From: Chrysomallon squamiferum | Taxonomy: Eukaryota > Mollusca > Gastropoda > Neomphalida > Peltospiridae | DNA: 64,000 nt | NCBI GenBank assembly: GCA_012295275.1 | Contig: CM022675.1 | Location: 15,391,971-15,455,970, forward strand | Reading direction: 5' to 3' | In this document: positions 35,700-50,000 of the stretch, in pieces | How the letters are laid out: every line of letters begins with the position of its first letter | Numbering within the stretch: position 1 is the stretch's first letter | Position numbers and translations under genes: made by a program | The notes under the pieces: generated by a model | What the model saw: the letters and a program-made list of their open reading frames with translations, nothing else | Told to the model about the DNA's origin: nothing | Database searches by the model: none

Positions 35700-35705
35700 A
35701 ATAAA
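35700..35705 (+). terminator. Candidate poly(A) signal of TPK1
   Basis: AATAAA 269 nt past the TPK1 stop codon. Confidence 0.4.
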
Positions 35706-35709
35706 GTAA

Positions 35710-37967
35710 ATAATAAACTAGAAATTGTTGGTGTTCTAAGACCTTTTATACAGTGTAGATGTAAAGCAGTTGGTGAAAAATGGATTATGTTTTGGGTACC
35801 ATTTTTTGGTCTAACTCAGACTTTGGTATCATTCTGCAAACTGCACTGAACTTTTTCAAGACTTGGCAAAAAATGTAAGGTATTATTGTGATGTGTGTAC
35901 CAGTCACTAGTCAGAAATGTTTCTCAACATTGTTGCTCTTTAATAGTTAAAACTTGTTAATACAAACTCTAACAATACATACCTGAGTTTTATATTGAGT
36001 TTTATATATACACATAAGAGTAAGATTGTTTTTGAGCAGAAGTCAATAGTGAATTTTGAAAGCCATCGTAATTGACAATAAGTCAAAGTTTAGTAGCTTT
36101 TTAATTATTTATTATTGAAGTTAAAACTATTCTAATAAAACAAACATATAAACAAGTCATGAAATACACTACAAAGAATATTTATGAAATATAAAATATT
36201 ATTAAACTTCTGGGAAACAGTAACAAAAATAATATGTACAAGTGTAGTTAATTAATAAATACAATTTCTTTTAAATAATATGCAGCAATAACATGTCCAA
36301 TAAATCAGGAACATTAATTATCACAAGAAACTTTTTATCAAGTTAAATTAAAAATAGTTTAAAAAAACAAAAACAACATAATAATAAATTTCTTTTTATA
36401 ATAAATAAATACTGTTTGCAGGCATAGATAACTGGCCAGAACACTGCTTATAAAAACAAAATTCTCTTTCATTTTGAAACCAGATTTTTTTAATATATTA
36501 CTTAAATAATTGAATAATTCTGTTACTATTATTTTTAAAAACCATCAGCTGCATACACAAAACAATGAAAGCTTTTAAGGTTGGCTCCCTGTTTTCATTT
36601 CCCTATGTCCCTTTTTCCTTTCCAGTCTTTACTTTCATTAGGTGGTAAAAGAAGCAGCTGCAGATTATTTTTATTGCTCTGTAGAAATTTGAATTACCCT
36701 CTGACAGATGATATCACTGAATTTGAAAACCACTGATCTAAAGTTATAATATAATTTACATTACATACCAGCTGACTGCATGCACAACAAAATGATAGAT
36801 AAATTTGAATTATTTCTTAATTATTTCTGGTTTTGTGTGGAAGATCATGAAACAAATAAAAAAAATGCCAAATAATACTGAAAATCTTGAGGGTAATGAG
36901 GAAAAAATATTTTTTATTTGATACTTGCAGATTAAAAAAATCAAACAACTAATGGTTATATAATGCTTTACATTGAATTTATAAATTTTTTCGACCACTC
37001 TGTTTATGTATATATGTGGGTGTGTATATGTATCAACAAATGTTAGACAAAGATAATTCATATATATATATATATATATAAAAAAATAAGTACTATAATT
37101 TAGTACAGGAACAAAACAATTCTTGAATTTTTGTTTTGTTTTGTATACTGTGAATGGAATACATCATACTGGCCATATAGCTTACAGTTTGAACATTGCT
37201 GAAATCCATTATTTGAAAATGTTAAACTACCAACATACTGATATTTATATTTGTAATGGTTCAGTGTACATGCACTTCGTTTAAAAATACCTTCATTTGT
37301 GTAAGCTGTGAATAAAATATAAATGGATTTCATGTTTAGATTTGGGGCCCTTATTTGAAGCTATCTCATTATATTCTAAAGTTCGAAAAATTCAAAAGTA
37401 TGAGTCACTTCCAGCCCTTTGTACATTACATGAAGATTAGAATGTTTCTTTATTTCTGTTTAAATGTTAAAACATCAAAATACTTCAGATGAAACTTTGC
37501 AAAAAAAGGAACAAAAAGCAGTAATAATTTGAGAAAATTATTCAAACTGGCCATTGGAATATGCTTTTGACACTAATTATAGCTTAATAAGACTGGTGTA
37601 TGGTGAGAAAAAGATTATAATTTTAAGATTTAAAAAACAATAAACATTTAAAAATATATATCAGTGATATATATATATATATATATATAATAACTACTAT
37701 AATTTAGTACAGGAACAAAACAATCTCAAATTTTTGTGTTATATACTGTGAATGGATGCTGTGACTTGGATGCAAAAATTCCAAAATATTATAAATGCAG
37801 ACAACATAATAGAATAACTGCACTATATGAGACAGATTACAAGATAGCTCAATCAACATCTACAGAAATATATATTTAGAAAAAAATCCTTAATGTCAAA
37901 TTGATGTGTTATATAATTATTTAACAAGTAATAGTGTTTCAGTTGAAATAGCAATCACAAGATTGGA
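35710..37967. other. Convergent intergenic region between TPK1 and the CSPP1-like gene
   Basis: Both neighbours end here. I see no gene. It holds TA microsatellites at 37060-37080 and 37669-37690 and a duplicated segment around each of them. Confidence 0.45.
37062..37755. repeat. Dispersed direct repeat, two copies
   Basis: The segment 37062-37157 recurs at 37668-37755: a TA run, then ACTATAATTTAGTACAGGAA and CAAAACAAT, a T-rich stretch and ATACTGTGAATGGA. This may be a small duplicated mobile element or a local duplication. Confidence 0.7.
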
Positions 37968-37973
37968 TTTATT
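37968..37973 (-). terminator. Candidate poly(A) signal of the CSPP1-like gene
   Basis: AATAAA on the minus strand, 127 nt past the stop codon at 38100. Confidence 0.4.
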
Positions 37974-38099
37974 TTACAAATTATACATTTCCATAACACT
38001 GACTTTAAAAAGTAAATGATAAATAATGAATCTTCTAAATGAAATTACACAAGGTTACAAAACTCCCTAGAGACATTTTCAACTTGCTGGACATGTTTC

Positions 38100-41000
38100 T
38101 CAATAGGTAGCATAAGGAGCAGGTGGAACATAATCCTGAAAAGAATGAAAACATTGTGATATTACAGAAGGTACTCTCAGATAAATTGTATCTAACTTAT
38201 TTAAATAGCTCATAATAAGCCATCAAATTAGTTTATTACATGTTACAAAAGGCTATTTTATGTTACTTTTGTCCACATTTTGCATAGTTAAAAATAAATT
38301 GATGAATACACAAATTCACAGGCAAAGTCTAATTTTTAGTTCTGCAGCCATTTTAAAATAAAATAAGATCATGACAAAAGATTAGTTAACTCTGGTAACA
38401 AGCCTAAAAAACAAAAATTAATACCTCTTTATGTTAATATATTTTTGTTTTGTATATTACCACTTTCTTTCCTTACCTATTCAAGTATTTTAAAAATTAC
38501 AGCTTACAGATTCATTAATGAATTTAAAGAACAAAAAATAAGTATGTCTAGAATCCATTCTTATTATTTACATACTAAATTGTAATCTTGCAGACTCACC
38601 GCTTTAACAGTGTGAGTTGGAATCTCAAACTGATTTGCATGCGTGCTGCGGATTGTGCTTTTAGCAAAATGTCCGACAGGGTATAGTCGGTCTGCCTCAT
38701 AGGCCTTTCTGTACTGTGGATTCTATAAACAGTGAACATGCTTCAGATATATGTTGTGCTAAAATGTGTTCAACTGCTAATGAATGTGTTTCTACAGTTG
38801 TCATATGTAAATAAACATAGATAATTAAAAAGTGTACTTTAAAAACTATACTGTGAAAGATGAACAAAAACAAATGCAATGTCTCAACCAGAATAATGTG
38901 ACTGATGGAATATGTCAGTGTAATGTACAGCCTTAATCAAAATTTAAAGACTGCATGTGTACATCCATAGACTGCAAATACAATTACATTAGTTTAACAA
39001 ATCATATACATGTTTGTTTGTGAATGACTGAAATATGTAATCAAAACTTAAAAAAAAGAAAATAATTTTTAAGTTAAATTTAAAAATACAAAAATACCAA
39101 ATAAACTGATTCTTCTAAAACTGAATTAAAAAAAAAAAAGTATCTGGATATAGATATGAACAAATTTACATTGTGTATTGAGGACAGGCACCTTTAGTTT
39201 CTGAAACTTCAGACAGATTTTTTATACGCTCATAAATTCATATATTTTTCTTCAACACACTATTCCTTACAATTAGTTTCCCTCATGACTTAATAGTTTC
39301 ATTCAGATGGCAGACGTGATTAATACCGATACTTCAAACAAAGTGATTTCTGTTAATAGTGATTGACACAAATTGGTTTCAGTGCAGTGATGAATACTAA
39401 TATTTGGAACACAAACTGGTTTCAGTAACTAATCAATAGTGGAGTTTCAAACACAAAATGGTTTAGTCACAGAGATGAGTACTGATGTTTGGAACACAAA
39501 CTGGTTTAGTCACAGAGATAAGTACTGATGTTTGGAACAAACTGGTTTCAGTAACTAATCAATAGTGGAGTTTCAAACACAAAATGGTTTAGTCACAGAG
39601 ATGAGTACTGATGTTTGGAACACAAACTGGTTTCAGTAACTAATCAATAGTGGAGTTTCAAACACAAAATGGTTTAGTCACAGAGATGAGTACTGATGTT
39701 TGGAACACAAACTGGTTTCAGTAACTAATCAGTAGTGGAGTTCCAAACACAAAATGGTTTAGTCACAGAGATAAGTACTGATGTTTGGAACAAACTGGTT
39801 TCAGTAACTGATCAATACTGATATTTCACATACTAACCTCTGTTTCTTCCCATGGTAATTTCTTCTTCACAGCATTCTGATCCTATTTTATACATAAAAA
39901 AATAAAAAATAAATCACAAAATACATACAGTATTAAATTAGGCAATTTCATATTATTCATAAATATCGAATTATAAAAAAAGAATCTGAATAATTTATTT
40001 TAATATCTGATATCTATAAAAACTCACTCAGGTTATAGATGCTAATAAGATAACATGATTTTACAGAGACAAAATATTTTTATCATTTTATTTTTTAAAT
40101 ATATATATTTTTAAATTATTAGAAACAGATTAGACTGCAGTTTTTCATTGTTTAGGATGAATCACAATATTATTCATAGTTTGTATTTCATCCTAATGAG
40201 AATAATTATGTTAAAGTAAGATTTTGAAAATGTTTCTAAAATTGAAATAGTGGAAAATCAATCTGAATAATGTGGGTCAGCATTTCACTTGAATTTCACA
40301 AAACATATTATTATAAAATAGCAGATGTCAAACACATTGTTTTTATAAAACCTCCATATTAGAGACAAAGAGCACATTTCCAGGAATAGCATATCTCAAT
40401 GGTGGAACATGATTGTAAGTTCATCCTTCCTGAAAGAGGACTGTTTTCCATATAGCTATCAGATTAGGGAAGGTGTTTTTTGTCAGTGAAAAAGTATAAA
40501 AAAAGATATTATTTACAGCTAATCAATAGCAACAACTGTGACTAATGACTGAGTTTCCTTTTTCCTGTTTTTTTTTTTTTTTATAAAAATCTCTTGTGAT
40601 CTACTCACAGTAACATTTTGACAAAGTTTTAGATTTTGCTGTATATGAAATATACTGGAATGGCTTGCAGCTATGTTCTGTGAATACTTTACCTCCCCTC
40701 TTGGTGAATACAACAGGTTAGCCAGGTTTTCTTTCCTCTGTGTGTAAGGACCTTTAGGTGCTCCTCCCCCATATTTACGAAACTGTCCCGCAAATACATC
40801 ACAATGCTGAAAATATCAGCATGTAAAGATTATAACAATGTACATATTTATAATACAAAGAAAAAAATATATATATATGGTGTCAGGACAATTGCCACCC
40901 ATTTTTGGTTCCAATATAGGGTTCAGAATGATTTTCAAGCAACATTTCAGTAAATTAGTCAAAGTGTTACATTAAACTTGATTAGAAGCATGTGGATTAC

Positions 41001-44000
41001 TTTGATCTGCTAAAACATCTTATAAAATATCACCTAACATCAAAGCTACTTATTAAACTTGAGACTGGTCAGACAATGTGAAAACTGACACATCCTGGAC
41101 TATTTGCATGGAATAGCACACAACATAAAAGTGCGAAAACTGAAAAGTGTTAATGAACTCTTGTAAAGTGTCTTAGTATACATGGTTATAGTTGAATCTG
41201 TACTTGTAAATGAACTGTTGCTATACAAAGCTTTACTAGAGAACTATGGACAGACTTCTCTGAATTTCAATTTATAAGTATTAAAAAAATATGTCCTTAT
41301 ACATGTTGCTCATTATGCTCAAAAATCATTACTGGAAGAAAAAATGGTGGGCAGTTTCTTAGAATCACATATATATATAATTAATTTAAAATATTAATGT
41401 TATTATAATTAGAAATATATATAATATGAATAGGTGACAGCTATAGTTATATTTTCACAATAATATTCATATGAAAAATGTCAGTGTTCATTTCAAACAT
41501 CCAATAAATGTGATTTTATTGCTGGAATTGCAAGAATGGATAAATATGATAATATCCTAAAACAGGAATCAGTATGTATACTTGATTTCAGTTATTATTC
41601 TTACAAGAACTTCTTCTTGTCTCTGTTTGAGTTTTTCAAGTTCGCGAATTCGTCGTCTCTCATTGGCTTGAATCTCTAATTCATCATGGTATTTCTTCTG
41701 TGCAAGCTTTGTCTGGTCAATCTGACTCATCTTCTACAACAATGTATATACAGGATTCAAAGTTACATCAACATCCAATGTGCTGGTGTGAACCCATTGG
41801 GTGTTCTCACATTGAATGATCCACATATATTCATTTACTATATTTTAAGATTTGGACAGCAAACATATTTCAAAATTGACTGAAAAGAATTTAACAATTT
41901 CTAAAAGCTGTTGATTCATATTGCAAATAACATATGCATTTTAAATTCATTCACAAAATCTTTGTGGAAATTACAAATAATTATACTGCTGTGCAAGAAA
42001 ATAATAACTTTAAAATATTCAGGCAGATCAGATGTAATATTTTAGAATTTTAACTGTCATTGCAATTAACATCAATAATAATAATAATAATAAATTAAAA
42101 CAATAAAAAGTAATTTAATATATTTAGTTTTTTGTATATAAATAAATAAACTTGAAAGAAAACTGAGTTATTTATTTATCATATTTTCAAAACAGATAAA
42201 AGAATTTTCCTTGTTTATACTAATTACCAGCAGGTGTTTTACATGCTTAATGTTAAATAACAATACAGGTATCTAACACTTTGTTTTTTAAAACACAGTG
42301 TAGTGACTTTTTTTTGAATGTCATGCAATACATACATCAATATCTACAACAGCAAGGTTATAATACAATGAAAGCACAGCTAAGATCTAGGAACACATAT
42401 ACACACAGCACCACAACTCTGCAATCACCTCTTATAGGCTAAAACAAAATAAAACTTTTCATATTACTAACAAACCATTACCTGAGTGGCATTTTATATT
42501 ATTATTATTATTATCATTATTATTATTAATAAGACAATTCACAACCATAATCACCACCCTTGACACCCTCAAAATCCCTGCAAAAGTAAATTGTTTTACT
42601 ACTAATAAATAAATACTTTCCATTAGTAATTAATTCACAAAAAAAGAAACACAAAAGGTTTCTTTTGAACAAAACACTATATTTGAAGTATTTATAACCA
42701 GACTAGCCTAATGCCAGTTTATATTTAAAGCGTAGTGTTTCCAACCTGACTGAAAATGCCAACATCTGGAGATGTTCCAGCCCAACCACGAAATGGTAGA
42801 TCTATTATTTCCTACAAGTGTTCAGTTATTGTTAGTCATATTTCCTATTCATTACAGTAACTACTCTTAAAATTCAGACTTGATAGAAATAAAAAAAAAA
42901 TTATTTTGAATTTTTTATTTTAGGAAACAGTATTGAAAACAGCCACCTAACCATAAATAAGAGTGATGTTTTATAAAACATATCTGTTACACATTACAAC
43001 AAACCTGTTTAGAGATGTCTATTACACTAATATGACAAATCTGTTTAGAGATGTCTATTACACTAATATAACAAATCTGTTTAGAGATGTCTGTTACACT
43101 AATATGACAAATCTGTTTAGAGATGTCTATTACACTAATATGAAAACCTGTTTAGAGATGTCTATTACACTAATATAACAAACCTGTTTAGAGATGTCTG
43201 TTACACTAATATGACAAATCTGTTTAGAGATGTCTGTTACACTAATATGACAAACCTGTTTAGAGATGTCTATTACACTAATATGACAAACCTGTTTAGA
43301 GATGTCTGTTACACTAATATGACAAACCTGTTTAGAGATGTCTCTTACACTAATATAACAAACCTATTTAGAGATGTCTGTTACACTAATATAACAAACC
43401 TGTTTAGAGATGTATATTACACTAATATAACAAACCTGTTTAGAGATGTCTATTACATTAATATGACAAACCTGTTTAAAGATGTCTATTACACTAATAT
43501 AACAAACCTGTTTAGAGATGTCTATTACACTAATATAACAAACCTGTTTAGAGATGTCTGTTACACTAATATAACAAACCTGTTTAGAGATGTATATTAC
43601 ATTAATATAACAAACCTGTTTAGAGATATCAGAACTGGCTAGATGTTGAGGCAGCAGTGCTCCTGTTTCAGGATCTCGTTTTGGATTGCCAACTCTCCCT
43701 TGTTTCATCAAATCTGCCAAATCTTTGTCCTAAATTATATAAATAACAGTATATGAAGCCGTTTTTGCCTTCTAACCCACCTGTGGAAATTAGTTATCTA
43801 CCTGAAATGAAAACTTTCTGATCCTCACAAAGCATTTACTATAAACAGGCACAATAGAATTATTACAGGATCTCCTTTAATCAAATGTCAGAAATCATAA
43901 AGTAGGACAAAACCTCTCTAATGAAAAAATAAGGTAAGACAAAAGCACCTGAGAAGGAAAGTATAGTAAGACAACCCCACCCCCAGAAAACTTTGCAAAC

Positions 44001-47000
44001 AACAAGTTTATTAAAGCATGCACACTACATATCTTTATAAAAATCAGCACAATAATGTCATGATTACAATTTGTTTGTTTGATTGATGTAATTAATTACT
44101 ATAAATAACTGATAATAATAACAATTAAGATGGAGGATAGAATTTGAAGATAGAATTTATATCAAAACATAGACAGTCACATACACGGGCCCCATTTTTT
44201 TTGTCAGAGAGCATAACCACTGCAATTGTGTTTCATAATAATTATTTTCAGTCAGTCACATGGCACGAAATGACTTACATATCTTAGTATATATTGGGAA
44301 TTTCAACATTTTGAAAATTGAACATAATGTCTGAAAATAATATTAAAAACTGATGAACACTCAAGACATCATTGGATACTTTGACTTCATGACAAAATAA
44401 TTTCATATTTTCTACGGTATGTTATGTCATTTATATACATACTTATGTGGATTACTTTTAAAGTTAATCAGTTACTTAAGCAGATCACAACCAGTTTACT
44501 TCAGCAAATAACTAATTACATAAATTCCATGAATTTGATAATTAAGTGTTAGGGGAAATATTAATCTGTAGAAGAATCATTTAAAAAAAATTAAAGTTTT
44601 GAAGTTAGCGAGCATTGGTACTATCTTGTTTTCATGTATGGATGGCTTTTGTCCTACCTTGATTTTCCACTCAGGGTTTTTTTGTCCTACCTTCCTTGTT
44701 CACTTTGGGGGGGGGGGCATTTCAACTGTTGGTATGTCCACCTATGCATTTTTGGACTGGGAGGGGCTTTCATCCTGGAGAACTTATGTCTGTATCCCAT
44801 TTTATTTCTGTATGACACTTACACATCTATGACTGACTATATATATTTTTTTATATGATTTAATATTGGTATTAATTTTTTTTTCTTTTACAATTATTTG
44901 TAAACATTTTTTAAAATTATACAAAAACAAAAATAGAAAGTATCAAATTTTTTATACTTTCTATACTTTCTGTTGTTATCCTATCACAGTGTTTATATGT
45001 AGACTGTTGTTATCCTATCACAGTGTTTACATGTAGACTGTTGTTATCCTATCAGTGTTTACATGTAGACTGTTAGTATTCTACCAGTGTTTACATGTAG
45101 AGTGTTAGTATCCTGTCACAGTGTTTACATGTAGACTGTTGTTATCCTATCAGTGTTTACATGTAGACTGTTGTTATCCTATCAGTGTTTACATGTAGAC
45201 TGTTAGTATTCTGTCACAGTGTTTACATGTAGACTGTTAGTATCCTATCAGTGTTTACATGTAGACTGTTGTTATCCTATCAGTGTTTACAGACTGTTGG
45301 TATGTTATCTGTTTAGTATTCTATGTTATCAGTGTTTACATGTAGAGTGTTAGTATCCTGTTTACAGTGTTTTACATGTAGACTGTTAGTTATCCTATCA
45401 GTGTTTACATGTAGACTGTTGGTATCCTCATCAGTGTTTACATGTAGACATGTAGAGTGTTGGTATGTTATCACAGTGTTTACATGTAGTGTTGGTATCC
45501 TATCAGTGTTTACATGTAGAGTGTTGGTATGTTATCACAGTGTTTACATGTAGAGTGTTGGTATCCTATCAGTGTTTACATGTAGAGTTGGTATGTTATC
45601 ACAATGTTTACATGTAGAGTGTTGGTATGTTATCACAATGTTTACATGTAGAGTGTTGGTATGTTATCACAATGTTTACATGTAGAGTGTTGGTATCCTA
45701 TCACAATGTTTACATGTAGAGTGTTGGTATCCTATCAGTGTTTACATGTAGAGTGTTGGTATGTTATCACAGTGTTTACATGTATGTTTATCACACATGT
45801 TTACATCACAAGTGTGTTGGTATGTTTATCATGTTTATCCTATCAGTAGTGTTGGTATGTTATCACAATGTTTACATGTTGTTGGTATCCTATCAGTGTT
45901 TACATGTAGAGTGTTGGTATGTTCAGTGTTTACATGTAGTGTTGGTATGTTATCACAGTGTTTAGAGTGTTGGTAGTGTTTACATGTAGAGTGTTGGTAT
46001 CCTATCAGTGTTTACATGTATGTTGGTATGTTATCACAGTGTTTACATGTTGGTATCCCATCAGTTTACATGTAGTGTTGGTATGTTATCACAATGTTTA
46101 CATGTAGAGTTGGTATGTTATCCTATCAGTGTTTACATGTAGAGTGTTGGTATCCTATCACAATGTTTACATGTAGTGTTGGTATCCTATCACAGTGTTT
46201 ACATGTAGAGTGTTGGTATCCTATCACAATGTTTACATGTAGTGTTTACATGTAGTGTTGGTATGTTATCACAATGTTTACATGTAGAGTGTTGGTATGT
46301 TATCACAGTGTTTACATGTAGAGTGTTGGTATGTTATCACAATGTTTATCCTATCAGTGTTTACATGTAGTGTGTTGGTATGTTATCACAATGTTTACAT
46401 GTAGAGTGTTGGTATGTTATCACAATGTTTACATGTAGAGTGTTGGTATGTTATCACAATGTTTACATGTAGAGTGTTGGTATGTTATCACAATGTTTAC
46501 ATGTAGAGTGTTGGTATGTTATCACATCATGTTTTGGTATGTTATCATGTTTACATGTAGAGTGTTGGTATCCTATCAGTGTTTACATGTAGTGTTTATC
46601 ACAATGTTTACATGTAGAGTGTTGGTATGTTATCACAATGTTTACATGTTATCCTATCACAATGTTTACATGTAGAGTGTTGGTATGTTATCACAGTGTT
46701 TACATGTAGAGTGTTGGTATGTTATCACAATGTTTACATGTAGAGTGTTGGTATGTTATCACAGTGTTTACATGTAGAGTGTTGGTATGTTATCACAATG
46801 TTTACATGTAGAGTGTTGGTATGTTATCACAATGTTTACATGTAGAGTGTTGGTATGTTTTTACATGTAGAGTGTTGGTATCCTATCAGTGTTTACATGT
46901 AGTGTTGGTATGTTATCACAGTGTTTACATGTAGAGTGTTGGTATCCTATCAGTGTTTACATGTATGTTGGTATCCTATCATGTTTACATGTAGTGTTGG

Positions 47001-50000
47001 TATGTTGGTTGGTATCCTATCAGTGTTTACATGTAGAGTGTTGGTATCCTTATCAGTGTTTATTACAATGTTTACATGTTTAGAGTGTTGGTATGTTATC
47101 ACAATGTTTGGTATGTTATCACAATGTTTACATGTTTACATGTAGAGAGTATCCTATCACAATGTTTACATTGGTGTTATCACATTTACATGTAGAGTGT
47201 TGGTATCATCAATGTTTACATGTTTGGTATGTTATCACAGTGTTTACATGTAGAGTGTTGGTATCCTATCACAATGTTTACATGGTATTGGTATCATCAC
47301 AGTAGAGTGTTGGTATGTTATCACAGTGTTTACATGTTGGTATCCCATCACAATGTTTACATGTAGAGTGTTGGTATGTTATCACAATGTTTACATGTAG
47401 AGTGTTGGTATGTTATCACAATGTTTACATGTTGTTGGTATGTTATCACAATGTTTACATGTAGAGTGTTGGTATCCTATCACAATGTTTACATGTGGAG
47501 TGTTGGTATGTTATCACAATGTTTACATGGTATCCTATCACAATGTGTTTATCATGTGTTTACAGTAGAGTGTTGGTATCCTATCAGTGTTTACAGTGTT
47601 GGTATTATCATGTTTACATGTAGAGTGTTGGTATGTTATCACAGTGTTTACATGTAGAGTATCCCATCATCAGTGTTTACATGTAGAGTGTTGGTATGTT
47701 ATCACAATGTTTACATGTATGTTGGTATCATCAGTTTACATGTTTGTTGGTATGTTATCACAATGTTTACATGTAGAGTGTTGGTATGTTATCACAGTGT
47801 TTACATGTAGAGTGTTGGTATCCTATCACAATGTTTACATGTAGAGTGTTGGTATGTTATCACAGTGTTTACATGTAGAGTGTTGGTATCCTATCACAGT
47901 GTTTACATGTAGAGTGTTGGTATCCTATCAGTGTTTACATGTAGAGTGTTGGTATGTTATCACAGTGTTTACATGTAGAGTGTTGGTATGTTATCACAGT
48001 GTTTACATGTAGAGTGTTGGTATCCTATCACAATGTTTACATGTAGAGTGTTGGTATCCTATCAGTGTTTACATGTAGAGTGTTGGTATGTTATCACAGT
48101 GTTTACATGTAGAGTGTTGGTATGTTATCACAATGTTTACATGTAGAGTGTTGGTATGTTATCACAGTGTTTACATGTAGAGTGTTGGTATGTTATCACA
48201 GTGTTTACATGTAGAGTGTTGGTATGTTATCACAATGTTTACATGTAGAGTGTTGGTATGTTATCACAATGTTTACATGTAGAGTGTTGGTTACATGTAG
48301 AGTGTTGGTATGTTATCACAGTGTTTACATGTAGAGTGTTGGTATCCTATTACAATGTTTACATGTAGAGTGTTGGTATCCTATCAGTGTTTACATGTAG
48401 AGTGTTGGTATGTTATCACAGTGTTTACATGTAGAGTGTTGGTATTTTATTACAATGTTTACATGTAGAGTGTTGGTATCCTATCAGTGTTTACATGTAG
48501 AGTGTTGGTATGTTATCACAATGTTTACATGTAGAGTGTTGGTATCCTATCAGTGTTTACATGTAGACTGTTGTTATCCTATCAGTGTTTACATGTAGAG
48601 TGTTGGTATTTTATTACAATGTTTACATGTAAAGTGTTTGTATGTTATTAATTTGGTTTTACAAGGATTGTTAATAGTGTTACAGATATAACTTTACATG
48701 TAGATTGTGAGTATGTAAACAAGTTACCTAAGTGTTTACTTACAGGTTGTTTCAAGTACTTATCCATGTCTTCTCTGTTCCGTTTCTGTTCTATCATCTC
48801 TTGATCTGAAAATGTCACAAATGTTAATACCTTTTGGTAAAACAACTTGTCATATAACCGTTGTATTTTTTTAATACAAACAAGATAACTATGCACATTT
48901 CTACTAAAATGCAAATTCATTCACAATTTAAAACTGTTTTCAAACAAACATGCATCAATTTAATTAAGTGTTTGTTTAAATCATTTTCTGCAATATTTTT
49001 CAGTCATGTCCAAAGAAATAAATTAATTCTTCACAAAGATAACAAACATCTATAAGTAATTATAAATGATCAATGTGTTGAAGTTAATTTTGAAGTATTT
49101 GCATAAGAAAATTTATTATTCTGAGTTCTTCTCTTTGGGTAAGTATTCCCTGTTACTTTGTACTGATAAGTATTCCATGTTACTCTGTACCGATTGTATG
49201 GGTAAGTATTCCATGTTACTTTGTACTGATAAGTATTCCATGTTACTCTGTATTGATTGTATGGGTAAGTATTCCCTGTTACTCTATACCGATTGTACTG
49301 ATAAGTATTCCATGTTACTCTGTATCGATTGTATGGGTAAGTATTCCCTGTTACTCTATACCGATTGTATGGGTAAGTATTCCCTGTTACTCTGTACCGA
49401 TTGCATGGGTAAGTATTCCATGTTACTCTGTACCGATTGTACGGGTAAGTATTCCCTGTTACTCTGTACCGATTGTATGGGTAAGTATTCCATGTTACTC
49501 TGTTGTGGTTGTACAGGTAAGTATTCTGTATTACTCTGTACGGTTATACAGGTAAATATTACATAAAGATATATCACTCAGTTAAACTTTTTCCCAATTT
49601 AACTAATGCCAAAAACTGAATAAACAACATGTAAATATTGTGAAAAAAGTAACATGTACATTAAAATTACCAGAGATAAATATTTTGAAAAAGTTTATAT
49701 TAAAAGGATTAAGAAGATATTTACAATTCATGCTACTAGTCAAGATTCCATTTCAGAAAATTTATAATAAATAAAATGAAATAAAATAAAATAAACAAAC
49801 AATCAAAAAATCAATAAATAAAAGGTTTATATTATTTATAATTTTAACTCAGATGTATGTTCAACTAAAATGTGGTTGTTGTGTGTTTATTTGAGGTTAC
49901 AGAACAACACTTAAAGCTACAGACAGAAACATTCCTCTACCATGTGAAATGTGTTTAAAGGGAATTTGTTACATTTGCACCTTATGTGAGAAGTGGTTTG

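Noticed and set aside
42963-43642. Plus-strand repeat protein frames over the 36-bp array, and the thought of a CRISPR array
   Set aside because: The repeat is head-to-tail with no unique spacers, lies in an intron of a eukaryotic gene, and the meaningful strand is minus.
45323-48598. Many plus-strand frames of 60-95 codons rich in CLHVECWY
   Set aside because: They are read from the 32-34-bp minisatellite and have no start context or domain.
49066-49577. 166-, 100- and 73-codon frames on both strands with 12-residue repeats
   Set aside because: The 36-bp repeat unit has no stop in several frames, so long frames arise automatically.
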